A stretch of 6,469 nucleotides of DNA from Alkalimonas sp. (GCA_022565655.1 JAIUMG010000193.1:1-6469), one strand, 5' to 3'; shown: positions 1-6,102, counted from the stretch's first letter. Notes: generated from the letters alone by a model not told the origin. Numbers and translations are program-made.

Positions 1-562
1 GCATGGATTGCATAAAATAAAAGAAATAGGCTGGTGAGCTGCCGGTAACGGCAATGACGTGATCAATCTCGTGTTCTTGCTCCAACCATACCGTCATGCC
101 GGTGCCTTTGAACATGGCATCCACAAAAGATTTTTCATAATTTGAACAACGGCTGGGGAACAAACCGGTCACGCCAAGGCCAACCAGTGATGGAGTATTC
201 GGCATGCTACGCACCATACGGATATCGCCAAGCCAGCTCTCATAACGGCTGACCGGTAAGCCAGCGGCAACGGTAACAAACAGCTTTTCTTTGATCTCTG
301 GCGCTTGTTCAATCAGTGTTTGACACACATCGCCCATCATTTGCGGCTTCACAGCCAACACAATCACATCGGCTTTGGTCACCGCTTCGATATTATCCAG
401 CGTGGTTTGAATGCCGTAATCCCTGGCTAATGCCTGAAGTTTGGGTTCGGTGCGATTGCTGGCGATAATATGCTGAGCCGGGTAGCCGGATTGTACCATG
501 GAGGCAATGACGCAGCGGGCCATATTGCCTGCGCCGATAAAAGCGACGATGTTGTCATTCAT
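1..562 (-). CDS. proC: Pyrroline-5-carboxylate reductase, C-terminal part missing at left edge
   Basis: This enzyme carries out the last step of proline synthesis, NAD(P)H-dependent reduction of 1-pyrroline-5-carboxylate to proline in the cytoplasm. About 187 residues are present of a family length near 270; the rest lies left of the window. The N-terminal Rossmann fold opens with FIGAGNMA (about residues 8-15), the dinucleotide-binding glycine motif. AVKPQ (about 70-74) and RSMPNTP (about 118-124) are typical ProC signatures, and VTGSSPAY (about 172-179) is the conserved substrate-site segment at the start of the dimerisation domain. Two in-frame ATGs compete. The one at 562 gives the usual short lead-in, MNDNIVAFIG. 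The one at 571 adds three residues, but an AAAGGA Shine-Dalgarno-like stretch lies only about 3 nt before it. Either start overlaps the yggS stop codon (8 or 17 nt), which points to translational coupling in one leftward operon. Confidence 0.95.
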   Translation of the reverse strand, partial: MNDNIVAFIGAGNMARCVIASMVQSGYPAQHIIASNRTEPKLQALARDYGIQTTLDNIEAVTKADVIVLAVKPQMMGDVCQTLIEQAPEIKEKLFVTVAAGLPVSRYESWLGDIRMVRSMPNTPSLVGLGVTGLFPSRCSNYEKSFVDAMFKGTGMTVWLEQEHEIDHVIAVTGSSPAYFFYFMQSM

Positions 563-1250
563 TTCTTTCATAAGTCCTTTCACCAAAAATTGCGGTGCCT
601 AATCGTATCATAGTTGCGCCGTATCTCAGAGCCATCGGCCAGTCATTACTCATGCCCATGGATAATTCTGTTGCAGCCGGATAGGCTTGCTGTAACTCGT
701 GGCTCAGCTGCTGCATACGTTGAAAAGCATCATTGACCGGCTGTTGGTCCGACGGCGCAGGAATAGCCATCAACCCACGGAGCTCAAGCCTGGGAAGCTG
801 ATTAACTTCTGCCGCCAGCGCCATCACATCCTCGGGTTGAATCCCTGCTTTACTGGCTTCACCGCTGATATTCACTTGCAGCAGCACCTGCAATGGCGGC
901 TGTGATGCCAGCCGCTGTTCGGAGAGGCGCCTGGCTATTTTAAGCCGATCCAGGCTGTGAAACCAGCTTGCATGCTCAGCGATTAACCTGGTTTTATTGG
1001 ATTGCAAAGGACCAATAAAATGCCAAATCAGATCCGGGTAGGGCAGTTGCGATGCTTTGTCGGCGAACTCTTGCGGGTAATTTTCGGCAAAATGCCGCTG
1101 ACCATGCTGATAGGCTGCTTCAATAGCGGCCATCGGCTTGGTTTTACTGACCGCAATTAATTGCACATTGGCAGAGTTTGAACCAAGCTTAGTGCATTCT
1201 TGCGTAATTTGTTGGTAGGCGCTTTGCAAGCGTTCTGCTATGGTATTCAT
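555..1250 (-). CDS. yggS: YggS/PLPBP family pyridoxal-phosphate homeostasis protein
   Basis: A single-domain, alanine-racemase-like TIM barrel that binds PLP and is known in the family to buffer PLP supply and amino-acid metabolism; no catalysis is established. Its length, 231 residues, is normal. K36 in AVSKTKP (33-39) is the Schiff-base lysine. Other family blocks in order are AENYPQE (55-61), WHFIGPLQSNK (76-86), LQVNIS (124-129), RGLMAIP (158-164), the phosphate-binding SMGMS (197-201), and RLGTAIFG (216-223). Two blocks differ from the forms I remember: AENYPQE where GENYVQE is common, and SNDWPMAL after MGMS where a D-[ML]-x-x-A-[IV] pattern is usual. The cofactor residues appear intact, so it should be functional. 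It is the promoter-proximal gene of the yggS-proC operon, and its stop falls inside the proC start region. No good Shine-Dalgarno sequence is visible before its ATG. Confidence 0.96.
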   Translation of the reverse strand: MNTIAERLQSAYQQITQECTKLGSNSANVQLIAVSKTKPMAAIEAAYQHGQRHFAENYPQEFADKASQLPYPDLIWHFIGPLQSNKTRLIAEHASWFHSLDRLKIARRLSEQRLASQPPLQVLLQVNISGEASKAGIQPEDVMALAAEVNQLPRLELRGLMAIPAPSDQQPVNDAFQRMQQLSHELQQAYPAATELSMGMSNDWPMALRYGATMIRLGTAIFGERTYERNE

Positions 1251-1253
1251 AAA
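1224..1253 (+). promoter_or_regulatory. Possible sigma70 promoter for pilTU inside the yggS 5' end
   Basis: TTGCAA (1224-1229) and CATAAA (1248-1253) are spaced by 18 bp, and each matches four of six consensus positions. Start of transcription would be near 1260, leaving a leader of about 20 nt before the pilT ATG. The placement is consistent with the 29-bp gap between the divergent start codons, which forces any promoter into yggS. This is a weak match found by eye. Confidence 0.3.
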
Positions 1254-1279
1254 TTCAATCGTATTAAGTGAGAATTGTC

Positions 1280-2332
1280 ATGGATATTACTGAGTTACTG
1301 GCCTTTAGTGTGCAGCATAATGCCTCGGATTTACACCTGTCTGCCGGCACCCCCCCGTTGATACGTGTCGATGGCGACGTTCGTAAACTCAATATTCCTG
1401 CGTTGAATCATAAAGAAGTTCATGCCTTGGTGTATGAAATTATGACTGATCGACAACGAAAAGAATACGAAGAAAACCTGGAAACAGATTTTTCTTTTGA
1501 AGTGCCCAACCTGGCCCGCTTTCGTGTCAATGCTTTTGTGCAAAACCGTGGTGCTGCGGCCGTGTTTCGGACCATTCCGAGTGATGTATTAACACTCGAC
1601 GACTTAGGGGCACCGGAAATATTTAAAACCATCTCAGAAAACCCAAGAGGCCTGGTGTTGGTCACAGGGCCAACCGGTTCTGGTAAAAGTACCACGCTGG
1701 CAGCGATGGTGGATTACATCAACACCACCCGTCATGATCATGTGCTGACCATTGAGGACCCGATCGAATTTGTCCACAGCAATAAACTGTGTCTGGTTAA
1801 CCAGCGTGAAGTGCACCGCGATACCCATAGTTTCAGTAATGCACTACGCTCGGCACTGCGGGAAGATCCCGATGTGATCCTGGTGGGGGAATTGCGGGAT
1901 CTGGAGACCATTCGTTTAGCCATGACAGCCGCCGAAACGGGACACCTGGTGTTTGGTACTTTGCACACCACCTCGGCACCTAAAACCATCGACCGTATTA
2001 TTGATGTATTCCCTGGTGAAGAAAAAGATATGGTGCGCTCCATGTTGTCGGAATCATTACGTGCGGTTATTTCGCAAACCCTGCTGAAAAAAGTTGGCGG
2101 TGGTCGGGTAGCGGCTCATGAAATCATGATTGGGGTTCCTGCGATCCGTAACCTGATCCGTGAAGACAAAATTGCGCAGATGTACTCGGTGATTCAAACC
2201 GGAGCCGCAACCGGTATGCAGACCATGGATCAATGTCTGGTGAATCTGGTGAACCGCGGTATGGTGTCGCAAAAAGATGCCATGACCAAGGCGCAAGATA
2301 AAAACACCTTCGGCACCATGGGCCGGATGTAA
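1280..2332 (+). CDS. pilT: Type IV pilus retraction ATPase PilT
   Basis: A hexameric cytoplasmic motor of the secretion-ATPase superfamily that powers pilus retraction for twitching motility, surface attachment and DNA uptake. With the ATG at 1280 the protein is 350 residues (family about 344) and opens MDITELLAFS, the classic PilT N-terminus; an upstream in-frame GTG at 1268 would add four residues and is less likely. The N-terminal PAS-like domain spans about 1-110. In the RecA-like domain I see Walker A GPTGSGKST (130-138, K136), the Asp box TIEDPIEF (157-164), Walker B ILVGELRD (200-207, catalytic E204), the His box TGHLVFGTLHTT (220-231), and the PilT-specific retraction motif AIRNLIRE (288-295). 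Walker B reads GELRD where I recall GEMRD in Pseudomonas, a conservative change. The C-terminal tail ends about seven residues later than the usual protein. It is transcribed with pilU and diverges from yggS. Confidence 0.98.
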   Translation: MDITELLAFSVQHNASDLHLSAGTPPLIRVDGDVRKLNIPALNHKEVHALVYEIMTDRQRKEYEENLETDFSFEVPNLARFRVNAFVQNRGAAAVFRTIPSDVLTLDDLGAPEIFKTISENPRGLVLVTGPTGSGKSTTLAAMVDYINTTRHDHVLTIEDPIEFVHSNKLCLVNQREVHRDTHSFSNALRSALREDPDVILVGELRDLETIRLAMTAAETGHLVFGTLHTTSAPKTIDRIIDVFPGEEKDMVRSMLSESLRAVISQTLLKKVGGGRVAAHEIMIGVPAIRNLIREDKIAQMYSVIQTGAATGMQTMDQCLVNLVNRGMVSQKDAMTKAQDKNTFGTMGRM

Positions 2333-2336
2333 GGAG
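2331..2336 (+). promoter_or_regulatory. Strong Shine-Dalgarno site of pilU, overlapping the pilT stop
   Basis: AAGGAG begins within the TAA stop of pilT (2330-2332) and sits 5 nt before the pilU ATG at 2342. This placement fixes the pilU start and allows ribosomes finishing pilT to reinitiate on pilU. Confidence 0.85.
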
Positions 2337-2341
2337 AGCGT

Positions 2342-3466
2342 ATGCAGCTGACTGATTTTTTGGATATTATGGTAAAACGCGGTGCGTCGGATTTATTTGT
2401 CACCGCCGGCATGCCGGTTGCCGCAAAAATTAATGGTGAACTGCTGCCGATTGATGAAACACCCTTAACTGAAGATGCGTCATTTCAGTTGGTGGTCTCA
2501 CCCATGTCGGAAAAACAGAAGCAGGAGTTTGTTGTCAGCAAAGAATGCAATTTCGCTATTTCCAATGAAGCCGGGCGCTTTCGGGTGTCTGCCTTCTGGC
2601 AGCGGGATCAGGCCGGTATGGTGGTACGTCGTATTGTGACCGATATCCCGAATGCGGATGACCTGGGGCTACCGCCAATTTTAAAAGAAATTATCATGTC
2701 CAAGCGAGGGTTGGTGTTGTTTGTTGGTGGAACCGGTACCGGTAAGTCCACCTCGTTGGCGGCTTTACTGGGGTATAGAAACCGCAACGCCAAAGGCCAT
2801 ATACTGACCATTGAAGATCCGATTGAATTTGTGCATGAACATCATAAAAGCTTGATTACTCAGCGTGAAGTCGGCATCGACACCGAGTCGTTTGAGGCTG
2901 CGCTGAAAAGCTCACTGCGTCAGGCGCCGGATGTGATTCTGATTGGCGAGGTGCGTGACATGCACACCATGGAGTATGCATTATCCTTTGCTGAAACCGG
3001 TCATTTGTGTGTGGCGACTTTGCATGCCAACAATGCTAACCAGGCCATTGATCGCATCATGCACTTAGTTCCGAAAGAAATGCACCAAAAGTTGTTGTTT
3101 GATTTATCGTTAAACTTACGGGCCATTGTGGCCCAGCAGCTGGTACCAACGGCTGACGGCACGGGCCGGGTGGCTGCGATTGAAGTCTTGTTGAACTCGC
3201 CGCTGGTCGCAGATTTAATCTCCCGTGGCCAGGTGGGTGAAATTAAAGCATTAATGGCTAAGTCGCGTGAGTTAGGGATGCAAACCTTTGACCAGGCCTT
3301 GTATGACCTGTATGAACGTGGCCGGATCAGTTATGCCGATGCCCTGCATCATGCCGATTCACCGAATGATTTACGCTTGATGATTAAGTTGCGTAGCAAC
3401 GATACGCAAGGCTCAGGGCGGTTATCGGGTGTGACCATTGAAGGATTTGAAAAGCCGGATGAGTAA
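2342..3466 (+). CDS. pilU: Type IV pilus retraction ATPase PilU
   Basis: A PilT paralogue that acts with PilT as an accessory retraction motor at the pilus base. The family is known to depend on PilT for retraction and to add force. The 374 residues fit PilU (about 380) and not PilT. An N-terminal domain (about 1-115) is followed by Walker A GGTGTGKST (129-137, K135), TIEDPIEFVH (156-165), Walker B ILIGEVRD (199-206, E203), and TGHLCVATLHANN (219-231). The PilT AIRNLIRE motif is absent; the equivalent stretch reads PLVADLISRG (about 287-296), as expected for PilU. The tail beyond about 345 is charged and carries the terminator hairpin in its codons. The start is set by the AAGGAG site 5 nt upstream. 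It is co-transcribed with pilT, with 9 nt between stop and start. Confidence 0.97.
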   Translation: MQLTDFLDIMVKRGASDLFVTAGMPVAAKINGELLPIDETPLTEDASFQLVVSPMSEKQKQEFVVSKECNFAISNEAGRFRVSAFWQRDQAGMVVRRIVTDIPNADDLGLPPILKEIIMSKRGLVLFVGGTGTGKSTSLAALLGYRNRNAKGHILTIEDPIEFVHEHHKSLITQREVGIDTESFEAALKSSLRQAPDVILIGEVRDMHTMEYALSFAETGHLCVATLHANNANQAIDRIMHLVPKEMHQKLLFDLSLNLRAIVAQQLVPTADGTGRVAAIEVLLNSPLVADLISRGQVGEIKALMAKSRELGMQTFDQALYDLYERGRISYADALHHADSPNDLRLMIKLRSNDTQGSGRLSGVTIEGFEKPDE

Positions 3467-3483
3467 TCACCGGCTTTTCTTTT
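3449..3483 (+). terminator. Rho-independent terminator overlapping the pilU 3' end
   Basis: GAAAAGCCGG (3449-3458) and CCGGCTTTTC (3470-3479) form a perfect 10-bp stem. Inner TGA/TCA pairing can extend it by 3 bp past a single bulged A, leaving a GTAA loop. The right arm runs into TTTTCTTT. The left arm and loop encode the last residues and the TAA stop (3464-3466) of pilU, so this ends the pilTU transcript. Some readthrough into the CBS gene 50 nt on is possible because the U-tract is interrupted by a C. Confidence 0.85.
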
Positions 3484-3532
3484 GCTAACGAGATTGCCCA
3501 CCACTCAATTCTATGTGGAGATAAGCGTTCTG

Positions 3533-3961
3533 ATGAACCGAATCGCAGCGATTATGACCCGTAAAGTTCATACCACTTCACAAGATGCCAGTTTGGCTTC
3601 TTTGCGAGAGGTTTTTTCTCAAGCACGTTACCAGCACCTGCCTGTGGTGGATAGCTCGAATCGTTTGCTGGGGATTATCTCGGTGAAGGATTATTTCAAA
3701 GCACTGAGCCCGGTGATGGAGTCAGCGTTTGAGACCAGTGTGGAAAATTACGTGCAAAGCCGTAAAGTCCGGCATGTGATGACGTCACCGGTGATTAGCG
3801 TATTTGAAAAAACACCCATCAAAGAAGCTGCGGCCCTGTTACTGGACCACAACGTTGGCTGCTTGCCGGTGGTGGATGCCGAGCAACGGCTGCTTGGCAT
3901 TGTATCGTGGAAAGATATACTCCGCTTTGCGCTGCAGTCTAAGCAAGCTGCGAAAGCCTGA
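3533..3961 (+). CDS. Small stand-alone tandem CBS-domain protein
   Basis: The protein has 142 residues and consists almost only of two CBS motifs, a Bateman module that in known cases binds adenine nucleotides or S-adenosylmethionine. CBS1 spans about 5-58, with MTRKV, RYQHLPVVDSSNRLLGIIS and a KDYF helix. CBS2 spans about 80-135, with MTSPV, NVGCLPVVDAEQRLLGIVS and KDILRF. A linker helix joins them. There is no effector domain, signal peptide or membrane segment, so it is probably a soluble regulator acting on a partner. The start at ATG 3533 fits the usual distance to the first CBS motif and has GGAG at 3517-3520, a rather long 12-nt spacing. The longer frame opening at TTG 3482 begins inside the pilU terminator and is rejected. 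It lies downstream of pilTU beyond the terminator and converges with the DUF962 gene, 14 nt away. The ligand and partner are unknown. Confidence 0.9.
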   Translation: MNRIAAIMTRKVHTTSQDASLASLREVFSQARYQHLPVVDSSNRLLGIISVKDYFKALSPVMESAFETSVENYVQSRKVRHVMTSPVISVFEKTPIKEAAALLLDHNVGCLPVVDAEQRLLGIVSWKDILRFALQSKQAAKA

Positions 3962-3975
3962 ACAGGCCCTAGGCG

Positions 3976-4296
3976 TTACCAGGGGATCTTGCCGGTGAGC
4001 ACATCTTTGTACATAACCCAGTCGCCAAGCAGGCTATACCATGGGTGCTTAAAGGTGGCAGGCTTGTTCTTCTCAAAAAAGAAATGCCCTACCCAGGCAA
4101 AGCCATAACCGATCACGGGCAAGGCCCACAGCCAAATAAAGTTGCCAGTCAATACGGCTGAAAACAGCACGATCAGCACCAAGGTGCTCCCTACCACATG
4201 CAATCTGCGGCACACCCGGTTCGAATGCTCCTGCAAATAAAATGGATAGAAGTCTTTGAAACTCTTGAATGTCTGTTGAGCAGAATCGGTTGTCAT
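3976..4296 (-). CDS. DUF962/Mpo1-like small membrane protein
   Basis: The 106-residue protein matches the DUF962 family, whose yeast member Mpo1 is an iron-dependent dioxygenase of 2-hydroxy fatty acids in phytosphingosine breakdown. The bacterial role is not established. Family signatures are FYPFYLQEHSN (about 16-26), RLHVVG (32-37), and GHFFFEKNKPATFKHPWYSLLGDW (70-93, split by charged residues). The conserved histidines at about 24, 33, 71 and 84 are candidates for metal binding. Two hydrophobic segments, about 36-50 and 53-69, suggest an integral inner-membrane protein with both ends on the same side. The start is taken at ATG 4296 because AAGGTG lies 6 nt before it. An in-frame GTG at 4305 would overlap that site and add three residues. 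The gene stands alone on its strand, converging with the CBS gene and diverging from rhtA. Confidence 0.88.
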   Translation of the reverse strand: MTTDSAQQTFKSFKDFYPFYLQEHSNRVCRRLHVVGSTLVLIVLFSAVLTGNFIWLWALPVIGYGFAWVGHFFFEKNKPATFKHPWYSLLGDWVMYKDVLTGKIPW

Positions 4297-4302
4297 CGTG
4301 TG

Positions 4303-4308
4303 CACCTT
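4303..4308 (-). promoter_or_regulatory. Shine-Dalgarno site that sets the DUF962 gene start
   Basis: On the minus strand AAGGTG is followed by six bases and then ATG (4296). The GTG inside this motif is the other in-frame start, so the motif favours the shorter protein. Confidence 0.7.
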
Positions 4309-4318
4309 AAATTTTCTG

Positions 4319-4338
4319 ATACGCTTTTTTAAAGCATA
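4319..4338 (-). repeat. Inverted repeat in the leader of the DUF962 gene
   Basis: Read on the minus strand, TATGCTTT and AAAGCGTA pair across an AAA loop, giving eight pairs including one T-G wobble. It lies about 23 nt before the DUF962 start codon. Its core (ATGCTT, then A-rich, then AAGC) resembles the inverted repeat at 4465-4483. It could be an RNA hairpin or an operator half of a pair. Its AT-rich make-up means chance is a real alternative. Confidence 0.4.
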
Positions 4339-4464
4339 GTGGATAATTCAATTCGTTGTTTCATTAGAACGGCCATTACCCCTGATAGCTTTGCTGAACC
4401 AGCATTACATGGTATGCGAACTTTTCCAACTCGCCTCTTGCTAATTTATCCAGCATAACGAAGT

Positions 4465-4483
4465 GGATGCTTAAAAAGCATCC
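4465..4483. repeat. Perfect 8-bp inverted repeat upstream of rhtA
   Basis: GGATGCTT and AAGCATCC flank an AAA loop. Neither strand has a T-run after it, so it is unlikely to be a terminator. It sits about 40 bp upstream of the candidate rhtA -10 element, where an operator or activator site could lie. It shares the ATGCTT/AAGC core with the inverted repeat at 4319-4338. Confidence 0.6.
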
Positions 4484-4501
4484 TCCCAAAAAGCTGAAAT
4501 G

Positions 4502-4531
4502 CCAACATCACCTAATGGGATACGGTATACT
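4502..4531 (+). promoter_or_regulatory. Possible rhtA promoter
   Basis: TATACT (4526-4531) is a five-of-six match to a sigma70 -10 element. The best -35 in range, CCAACA (4502-4507, 18-bp spacer), matches only three of six. A start near 4538 would leave a leader of about 30 nt. The weak -35 suggests dependence on an activator, if the promoter is real. Confidence 0.4.
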
Positions 4532-4569
4532 TTATCGCTGCTTCATTATTCAACTTAGGCATTCACTGC

Positions 4570-5457
4570 ATGTCAAAGAACAGCTTCAGTACCTTGTTTA
4601 TTGCTATTTTCAGCGTATTGCTGGCGATGGTCTGTATCCAATCAGGGGCATCCATTGCAAAACAACTGTTTCCGCTGATTGGCCCTGAAGGCACAACCGC
4701 GCTGCGTGTTGGTTTTTCCGCTGCCATTTTATGGTTGGTGTTTCGCCCCTGGCGTCATTGGCCCCGTGGACGCCAGTGGCGAGCACTGATCATCTATGGT
4801 GGTTGCCTTGGTGGTATGAATATTTTGTTTTATCTGGCCATTGAGCGGATCCCGCTTGGGGTTGGGGTGGCCTTAGAGTTTACCGGTCCTTTGGCGGTGG
4901 CTTTATTAATGTCCCGCCGTAAAATGGACTTGCTCTGGGTGGCTTGTGCACTGGCTGGGGTATTGATGCTGATGCCGGATATGCGAGGTGAGGATGCGCT
5001 TGATCCCATCGGGGTATTACTGGCGCTGGCCGCAGGTGGTTGCTGGGCCGGCTATATTTTATTTGGTCAGAAAGCAGGACACATCGCACCTGGCGGCGCC
5101 ACGGTTGCACTAGGCATGACCATTGCGGCGCTTTATCTATTCCCACTTGGGCTGGTGACCGCTGGTGCCGAACTATTTCAGTGGCAGATATTACCACTCG
5201 CTCTGATGATTGCCGTGATGTCGAGTGCTCTGCCGTATTCACTGGAAATGGTCGCCTTAAAACGCTTACCTCCGAAAAACTTTAGCGTACTGATGAGTGT
5301 AGAACCTGCGGTTGCGGCTTTAGCCGGGCTATTGATCCTCGCTGAGCTGCTGACTCTCTGGCAGTGGCTGGCCATTGCCCTGGTGATTACGGCTTCGCTA
5401 GGTAGTAGCTTGACCAAAGCAGCTACAAAACCAGTGAGTGAAACAAGCATGGAGTGA
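4570..5457 (+). CDS. rhtA: EamA/DMT-family exporter, RhtA-type threonine/homoserine efflux
   Basis: The 295-residue inner-membrane protein has the ten-helix layout of the drug/metabolite transporter superfamily, as two EamA repeats (about 10-135 and 147-282). It resembles E. coli RhtA (YbiF) over its whole length, with the shared blocks IQSGASIAKQLFPL (23-36), GGMNILFYL (81-89), ALEFTGPLAVAL (101-112), GGCWAGYIL (156-164), ALPYSLEMVAL (220-230) and LMSVEPAVAALAG (241-253). RhtA exports threonine and homoserine, driven by the proton gradient; the exact substrates here are inferred. The length matches E. coli (295). ATG 4570 is the first start in frame and gives a short cytoplasmic lead before helix 1; only a weak AGG-type ribosome site lies upstream. 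It is divergent from the DUF962 gene, and the second CBS gene follows 97 nt later on the same strand. Confidence 0.92.
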   Translation: MSKNSFSTLFIAIFSVLLAMVCIQSGASIAKQLFPLIGPEGTTALRVGFSAAILWLVFRPWRHWPRGRQWRALIIYGGCLGGMNILFYLAIERIPLGVGVALEFTGPLAVALLMSRRKMDLLWVACALAGVLMLMPDMRGEDALDPIGVLLALAAGGCWAGYILFGQKAGHIAPGGATVALGMTIAALYLFPLGLVTAGAELFQWQILPLALMIAVMSSALPYSLEMVALKRLPPKNFSVLMSVEPAVAALAGLLILAELLTLWQWLAIALVITASLGSSLTKAATKPVSETSME

Positions 5458-5509
5458 TGCGCTAATAGCCTAAAGTTTGATCTGGTTCCTGAAAGTCTTA
5501 GTGCAGTCA

Positions 5510-5534
5510 GCTATGCTATAGCTATCAAAGCTAT
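5510..5534 (+). repeat. Four copies of GCTAT upstream of the second CBS gene
   Basis: GCTAT starts at 5510, 5515, 5521 and 5530, within 25 bp and just before the Shine-Dalgarno sequence (AGAGGAG, 5538-5544) of the next gene. The middle of the cluster is the palindrome GCTATAGC (5515-5522). The stretch includes TATGCT and CTATAG, which could serve as a -10, but no good -35 sits at the right distance. Function is unknown; it could be an operator, promoter region or chance repeat. Confidence 0.4.
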
Positions 5535-5554
5535 ACCAGAGGAGTGCTTGAACG

Positions 5555-5980
5555 ATGACGGCCCAGATAGTTGCGGATTTAATGACAGCCAACCCCTTGT
5601 TTGTGCGTCGGGATCAAAGCTTGAAAGATGCACATGACTTGATGTGGCAAAAAAATATTCGTCATATCCCGGTGTTGGATGCCGAAGATCGGTTAGTGGG
5701 CGTGCTGACACAGAAGAAAATGATCGCAACTGTGATGGGCTTGTTGGCGAAATACGGCACCACAGCATTGGAACGAAAAGAGCAACAGCAAATTATTGCA
5801 GAGCTGATGGACACCGACTTTGCTTCTGTGCAGCCGGAGCAAACTCTATCGGAAGTGATTGGTTATTTCCTGAAAAACAAGCATGGTTGTTTGCCGGTGG
5901 TGGATGACAGCGACAAGTTACTCGGGATCCTGACATCATCCGATTTTGTTCGGCTGGCGGGGCAGTTGCTGGATTCGTAG
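5555..5980 (+). CDS. Second small stand-alone tandem CBS-domain protein
   Basis: The 141-residue protein is made of two CBS motifs, so it is a likely soluble nucleotide-sensing module with no attached effector. CBS1 spans about 5-58, with LMTANPLFV, NIRHIPVLDAEDRLVGVLT and QKKM. CBS2 spans about 80-137, with LMDTDFASV, KHGCLPVVDDSDKLLGILTSSDF. A linker helix at about 59-80 is charged and Q/E/K-rich. It shares its layout and the GCLPVVD...LLGI block with the CBS protein at 3533-3961, but the two differ at most positions, so they are distant paralogues and not a recent duplication. The start at 5555 is supported by AGAGGAG ending 10 nt upstream. It may be read from the rhtA transcript, as no terminator is evident in the 97-nt gap. 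Ligand and partner are unknown. Confidence 0.9.
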   Translation: MTAQIVADLMTANPLFVRRDQSLKDAHDLMWQKNIRHIPVLDAEDRLVGVLTQKKMIATVMGLLAKYGTTALERKEQQQIIAELMDTDFASVQPEQTLSEVIGYFLKNKHGCLPVVDDSDKLLGILTSSDFVRLAGQLLDS

Positions 5981-6021
5981 CTATGCAGATGCATGCTGCG
6001 GACAGAATTTGCACAAAAACG

Positions 6022-6050
6022 TTGGATTAATCATTGTTTTTCTGTATATT
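6022..6050 (+). promoter_or_regulatory. Sigma70-type promoter for the secreted-protein gene
   Basis: TTGGAT (6022-6027) and TATATT (6045-6050) are spaced by an ideal 17 bp. The -10 matches five of six positions and is preceded by TG; the -35 matches three of six. The flanking DNA is AT-rich. Transcription would begin near 6057, about 46 nt before the start codon. Confidence 0.55.
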
Positions 6051-6102
6051 TAATGCCCATCAATGACAGCGTTGTCTTTTTATCTGAATGAAGGGATGCA
6101 TG

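Noticed and set aside
699..905. Plus-strand open frame inside yggS
   Set aside because: It lies wholly within a well-supported gene on the other strand and encodes nothing recognisable.
1331..2412. Several minus-strand open frames across pilT and the start of pilU
   Set aside because: They are antisense shadows of a highly conserved coding sequence, with no ribosome sites or recognisable products.
3482..3532. N-terminal extension of the first CBS protein from TTG 3482
   Set aside because: It would start inside the pilU terminator, has no ribosome site, and adds residues that do not belong to the CBS fold; ATG 3533 fits better.
3956..3967. GCCTG/CAGGC inverted repeat between the convergent CBS and DUF962 genes
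   Set aside because: The five-base arms leave only a 2-nt loop and there is no adequate T-run on either strand, so I do not call a terminator here.
4465..4483. Inverted repeat upstream of rhtA as a Rho-independent terminator
   Set aside because: The stem is AT-rich, no T-tract follows on either strand, and no gene end lies next to it.
4467..4688. Open frame of 73 codons beginning in the inverted repeat upstream of rhtA
   Set aside because: It overlaps the rhtA 5' end in another frame, has no Shine-Dalgarno sequence, and its translation shows no domain or protein-like pattern; rhtA matches its family over its full length.
5981..6021. GCAG/CTGC short dyad after the second CBS gene as its terminator
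   Set aside because: The four-base arms are too short and no U-tract follows; it is likely chance.
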